From CAYOZN01 sp964408455 (GTDB lineage: Bacteria; Planctomycetota; Phycisphaerae; UBA1845; UTPLA1), in NCBI GenBank assembly GCA_964408455.1, contig CAYOZN010000043.1:1-25807 (forward strand): a DNA stretch of 25,807 nt, read 5' to 3'. A program made the translations under genes and the position numbers. The notes under the pieces were generated by a model. It did no database searches and was not told where the DNA came from. It worked only from the letters and a program-made list of their open reading frames with translations. Below are positions 22,731-25,807 of this stretch, one piece after another (within the stretch, counting starts at the first letter, position 1; each line of letters begins with the position of its first letter).

Positions 22731-23134
22731 ACGTCTCCAGGGTGTCTCTCGCAATCGTCCCGGACCAAAGCACGCGTCTTGCGCACATCAGGCTTGTTAG
22801 CCATCCATCTGGCAAACATGTTACGTCGGGATGTGGGCTCGTGCAAAAACACCGCGTCAGGCTCTATCCCGGCGGCGCGCGTGCGAAGAATTCCCCACCC
22901 GTTGCGAAGTAGTCTGCAAACGCGTGTGTCATTCCCCCATTTCGCCGGCGCGGTCACGGCCCTTCCGCGCTGGCCGACTGGCCCACAAATTGCACTGAGT
23001 ATTTCATCGAGAAGCAAAACGATGACGCGCCGCCCTTGATGCCGGCGGAAAGGCGTGTGCCTGTGCCGCCGCTGCGCCAGGCTGCGGCGGCGATGGAGGC
23101 ACCCGCCATGCATCACCACATTGAACTTCGCCAA
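22727..23134 (-). CDS. Doubtful open frame coupled to the sulfotransferase
   Basis: This 135-codon frame fills the otherwise empty 22731-23107 region. In its favour, its stop overlaps the sulfotransferase start as ATGA. Against it: the first 40 residues are Arg/His-rich and overlap the opposing cytochrome c' gene, third codon positions are only mildly GC-rich in contrast to neighbouring genes, no ribosome site or family motif is seen. The C-terminal half (from about GPVGQRGRAV to RHPGDV) looks more protein-like and may be the remnant of a gene. Most likely this is an ordinary intergenic region. Confidence 0.2.
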   Translation of the reverse strand: MAKFNVVMHGGCLHRRRSLAQRRHRHTPFRRHQGRRVIVLLLDEILSAICGPVGQRGRAVTAPAKWGNDTRVCRLLRNGWGILRTRAAGIEPDAVFLHEPTSRRNMFARWMANKPDVRKTRALVRDDCERHPGDV

Positions 23135-23740
23135 TCCATCCGCATGCTCAAGCTGATTTTTTACGCTCTCATCGCACTGGTCTTGCTGTGGGCGACAAAC
23201 TGCCAGTCACCCGAAAGGCCCATAAATGGCGGGCAACCGGCCGGCGACGCCCAGCCCACCGTCGCAGCCCGACCGGCGGAGCCGATGGCCCGGACGGTCG
23301 CCGCCCCGCCGATCGACGAGCACGGGCTGCACGTGCTCAATCACTCGCGGCTCGCCGACATCATGCGCGATCTGAAGGCGATGGACTTCGCCGCCATCAG
23401 CGAAGAGATCTCGGCAACCAGCGAACTCAGCCGCGACATCTGCGACGTCTCCCGGCACGCGGCGGCCCTGGCGGCGGACGCCCACATCATCCCTATTCTC
23501 TTCGAGGATCACGACATGTCGCCCGAATCCCGCCGCGTGCTCAACATGATGGCGGCCAGGATGCACCTTCAGGCACTCGAACTCCAGGATGCCGCCGATC
23601 GCGGCAACGTGTCGCTTGTGCGCGACCGCCTCGATCGCATGATTCAGACGTGCAACGACTGCCATCACTCGTTTCGCGCTCCGCCGGTGGCATCGCTGGA
23701 TAATGGGCGCGTTCAGTACGCCATGGGAGAATCGCGGTAG
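23108..23740 (+). CDS. Cytochrome c'-type lipoprotein
   Basis: The 210-residue product starts at ATG 23108 behind GGAGG (8-nt spacing). A hydrophobic segment (LIFYALIALVLLWATNC) ends in Cys32, giving a lipoprotein-like signal with a non-canonical Asn at -1. A disordered Pro/Ala linker follows. The remaining part (about 75-205) is all-helical with the haem site near the C-terminus: Cys182, Cys185 and His186, then Arg190 (CNDCHHSFR). This placement and the trailing Arg are the hallmark of cytochrome c' four-helix bundles, which bind NO or CO or carry electrons. It is probably exported and membrane-anchored. It is monocistronic and converges with the FlgI-like gene only 22 nt away. Confidence 0.82.
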   Translation: MHHHIELRQSIRMLKLIFYALIALVLLWATNCQSPERPINGGQPAGDAQPTVAARPAEPMARTVAAPPIDEHGLHVLNHSRLADIMRDLKAMDFAAISEEISATSELSRDICDVSRHAAALAADAHIIPILFEDHDMSPESRRVLNMMAARMHLQALELQDAADRGNVSLVRDRLDRMIQTCNDCHHSFRAPPVASLDNGRVQYAMGESR

Positions 23741-23762
23741 AATCGAACGCATCCGGCGGCAA

Positions 23763-25541
23763 TCAAAACTCGGATTCGAGCCGCTCGTTGTCGTCGCCCG
23801 CGGTATCGACTTCGTCGACGATCATCGTCGCGCTCAGCGCCTTCTGATCCATGAAGGCCAGCAGAATGTCGCAGATCTCGGAAAAGGGCACGGCAAAACC
23901 GTGCTGCACGCGCCCGTCCTCGCCTGCCTGCGGCTCGTCGCCGAGATACCGGATCAGTTCGGCCAGGTACAAGGGCGCCTGAAGCACCGGAGACGTCGTG
24001 CCATTGCGTTTGTTGCGATAGATGAATGACAGGTGCTTGTCGCCCGCGTTCGCGCTGAGCTGGCTTATCAACGTGCGCCCGTCCTTGCGCTGGCCCGGAA
24101 AGATGATCGGCGGATTGACCTTCAGATCGCGGCCGAACAGGGCGACACAGGGATAGCCGGTCCGCTGAACATGGACCAGGTACGGCCCCTCGCTCTCCAC
24201 GATATGCAGCACCAGGTTGTCGCGATCGAGCACCAGCTCCTGGATGGCCGGATGCGGCGGCCGCCGCGTGCGCAGCGCCTTGTAGGCGGCGATTCGAATG
24301 TCGTCGTCCTTGTCGCTCAGCAGCCGCTTCAGTGCCTCGCCCGCGGCATACATGCGCTCGGCACGCCCCAGTTCCGAGATGGCCCCCAGCCGGAACTCGC
24401 TCGACGCGTCGTTGGCATGGCCGATGATGACTTCCATGCCGGCGCGATCTTCCAGCCGCAGACCCGTCCGCCCCGCGAAATATTGCACCGCCGGATTGGC
24501 GTGGCCGTACAGCTTGTGGAGATCCGGCAGGGCCGACTTCCCGATCCCCTCCAGCACCAGGGCCAGCCCGCTGAAATCGGCGCCCTTCTCGTCGAATTCC
24601 AGCACGCAGTCGCGGATGCGCGTCTGAAGAAACTGCGGGTTGTCGTTGATCGTCAGGTGCAGCACCAGCGCCAGAAAGTCCGCCCGGCGGTTGTGGTACT
24701 CGGGCGGAACATCGATCTTGATGAACGACGCGCTTTCGCCCTCCGCCAGCTTTCGACCGCCGCCGAACCGGCCGTTGATCCGCCGCTCGATCTGCTTGGC
24801 GATGCTGTGCCGCGGCTCATTGAGTACCAGGCGAATCCGCCGGTCCTCGGTCACAAACCCGCCGCCCAGCACCACGCCGCGTGTCAGGTCCGGCGCATCC
24901 AGCGACTCACCGCGCCGGTCGAACGGCGTCACGAACACCGGCCCGGCCGACGTGGCCAGCGTCTTGCCCGCAATCACGCCCGACGGCGTGTCCGCGTACA
25001 GCGCGAGTTGTCCCAGCAGCAAGCGGCCGCCGGCGATCGAAGACGTTTCCGATCCCAGCGCCTTGAGCTGAATGTCGAACCGATCCCCCTTCTTTGCGCC
25101 CACCGGTATCGAGCCGACGATCTCGACCATCGCCGTATCGCGGCTGTTGAGCAGATCGACCGCGTTCATATCCGCGCCGCCGATCTCCGAGCGGCGGCGG
25201 ATTTCCTTGATGAGATGGGTCCGCACGACCTCGGGCCCGTCGCTGCCCCCCGTCGTCACCAGGTCCATGACGATGCCGAAGCCGCGCACGCGGTTGAGCC
25301 GCATGCCCTGAAGTGTGACCAGCGGCGCGATCGTATCGCGAACCGCGGCGCTGTTGCCCACCTCGCGCGGGGCAGCCGTCGGCTGAGTTCGCTTGTCGGC
25401 ATCGGTGTCCCAGGCCCGGCGCCACTCTTCCTCGGTCATGCAGCCCGGCAGGGTGGCCAGCGCCAGGGCAGTCGCGCAGGCGGCCTGGCGCGCGAAGGCG
25501 CGCGATCCTCGCGTCGCTGAATTAAGCAGATATCGTGTCAT
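23763..25541 (-). CDS. FlgI-like lipoprotein with helical (HEAT-like) repeats
   Basis: The 592-residue product starts at ATG 25539-25541. A signal peptide ends in lipobox LPGC (Cys34). Residues of about 66-300 resemble the flagellar P-ring protein FlgI: a VRGFGIVMDLVTTGG opening (compare GYGLVVGLNGTGD), AMVEIVGSIPVGAKKGDRFDIQLKALG, then SSIAGGRLLLGQL. A helical region of about 335-470 carries HEAT-like units (AVQYFAGRTGLRLEDRAGM, SSEFRLGAISELGRAERM, DDIRIAAYKALRTR). A beta-rich tail follows. FlgI itself is about 370 residues and soluble in the periplasm, so lipidation and the added repeats are unusual. No other flagellar gene is in view, so a role outside the flagellum is possible. There is no strong ribosome site before the ATG. 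Confidence 0.85.
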   Translation of the reverse strand: MTRYLLNSATRGSRAFARQAACATALALATLPGCMTEEEWRRAWDTDADKRTQPTAAPREVGNSAAVRDTIAPLVTLQGMRLNRVRGFGIVMDLVTTGGSDGPEVVRTHLIKEIRRRSEIGGADMNAVDLLNSRDTAMVEIVGSIPVGAKKGDRFDIQLKALGSETSSIAGGRLLLGQLALYADTPSGVIAGKTLATSAGPVFVTPFDRRGESLDAPDLTRGVVLGGGFVTEDRRIRLVLNEPRHSIAKQIERRINGRFGGGRKLAEGESASFIKIDVPPEYHNRRADFLALVLHLTINDNPQFLQTRIRDCVLEFDEKGADFSGLALVLEGIGKSALPDLHKLYGHANPAVQYFAGRTGLRLEDRAGMEVIIGHANDASSEFRLGAISELGRAERMYAAGEALKRLLSDKDDDIRIAAYKALRTRRPPHPAIQELVLDRDNLVLHIVESEGPYLVHVQRTGYPCVALFGRDLKVNPPIIFPGQRKDGRTLISQLSANAGDKHLSFIYRNKRNGTTSPVLQAPLYLAELIRYLGDEPQAGEDGRVQHGFAVPFSEICDILLAFMDQKALSATMIVDEVDTAGDDNERLESEF

Positions 25542-25667
25542 GGCAAAGGCGATCGACTATGGCAGGTCCATCTCGAAGCGGCACATAACTCAGGCGTGCA
25601 ATTCTACCCCCCTCGATCGCCGATGGCGAATCGGCGTCCGATAGCCCGCCCTCGACGGGAATGCCAC

Positions 25668-25807
25668 CTAGATGTTGAAGTCGTGCGCCGGCCCGCCGGA
25701 ATGCGCCTTCGGCGGACGCACCTTCAGCTCCGGTGGCGTACAGATGACGGTACAGCCCGGCGGAATGCTGCTGGTGATGAACGTGGAGCCGCCCACCGTC
25801 GATCCCT
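25668..25807 (-). CDS. C-terminus of a hexapeptide acyltransferase, likely serine O-acetyltransferase (CysE/EpsC type)
   Basis: Only the last 45 codons are in the window; the gene continues beyond the right edge. The stretch GSTVGGSTFITSSIPPGCTV is the last turn of a left-handed beta-helix, as in serine acetyltransferases, which make O-acetylserine for cysteine synthesis. The tail ends LKVRPPKAHSGGPAHDFNI and a TAG stop. Other hexapeptide transferases share this fold, so the substrate is not certain. It lies 126 nt upstream of the FlgI-like gene on the same strand. Confidence 0.65.
   Translation of the reverse strand, partial: GSTVGGSTFITSSIPPGCTVICTPPELKVRPPKAHSGGPAHDFNI

Noticed and set aside
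24033..25520. 495-codon open frame antisense to the FlgI-like gene
   Set aside because: Gln/Arg/His-rich mirror frame with no domain; the minus-strand gene has a lipobox and FlgI motifs.

Overview
The window looks like a chromosomal segment of a high-GC planctomycete, perhaps of the Phycisphaerae type. This is inferred from gene content: type I dockerin tags on unrelated secreted proteins, an ASPIC/UnbV (CRTAC1-type) FG-GAP protein next to a TPR lipoprotein, a VIT/VWA protein behind an ECF sigma factor, multihaem cytochromes and many lipoproteins. No tRNA, rRNA, CRISPR array, transposase or integrase was seen.

Left part (1-3495): the start of a Cys-rich exported protein (minus, running off the left edge), a 430-nt intergenic region dense in inverted repeats, miaA (plus) and mgtE (minus, convergent).

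Sigma/dockerin/cohesin/VWA operon (3755-7939, plus): an ECF sigma factor, a single-pass membrane protein ending in a dockerin, a secreted cohesin-like protein and a large VIT/VWA exported protein. Spacing is tight (83-nt gap, 4-nt overlap, 2-nt gap). A dockerin at the membrane encoded next to a cohesin-like partner suggests a regulated cell-envelope assembly. The cohesin-like gene carries three tandem 39-nt palindromic repeats in its coding sequence. A putative lipoprotein gene (8135-8800) follows, behind and partly within a second family of palindromic repeats.

Redox block (8919-13317, minus): a small four-helix membrane protein, a NapH/NosR-like polyferredoxin fused to TPRs, and an exported pentahaem cytochrome with a C-terminal dockerin. 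The cytochrome has its own near-consensus promoter. Upstream lies a 660-nt gene-free stretch with a strong orphan intrinsic terminator, which may end an unannotated small RNA.

Secreted-protein block (13980-21445): a dockerin protein (plus), a lipoprotein of two LolA-like halves, an ASPIC/UnbV FG-GAP protein with its upstream TPR lipoprotein, and an FG-GAP/dockerin protein with a promoter and a structured leader. In total four dockerin proteins and one cohesin-like protein lie within about 17 kb.

Right part (21651-25807): a CoA-binding protein, a short sulfotransferase, a cytochrome c'-type lipoprotein, a FlgI-like lipoprotein with helical repeats, and the C-terminus of a hexapeptide acyltransferase. 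All family calls were made by reading motifs by eye, with no database search.
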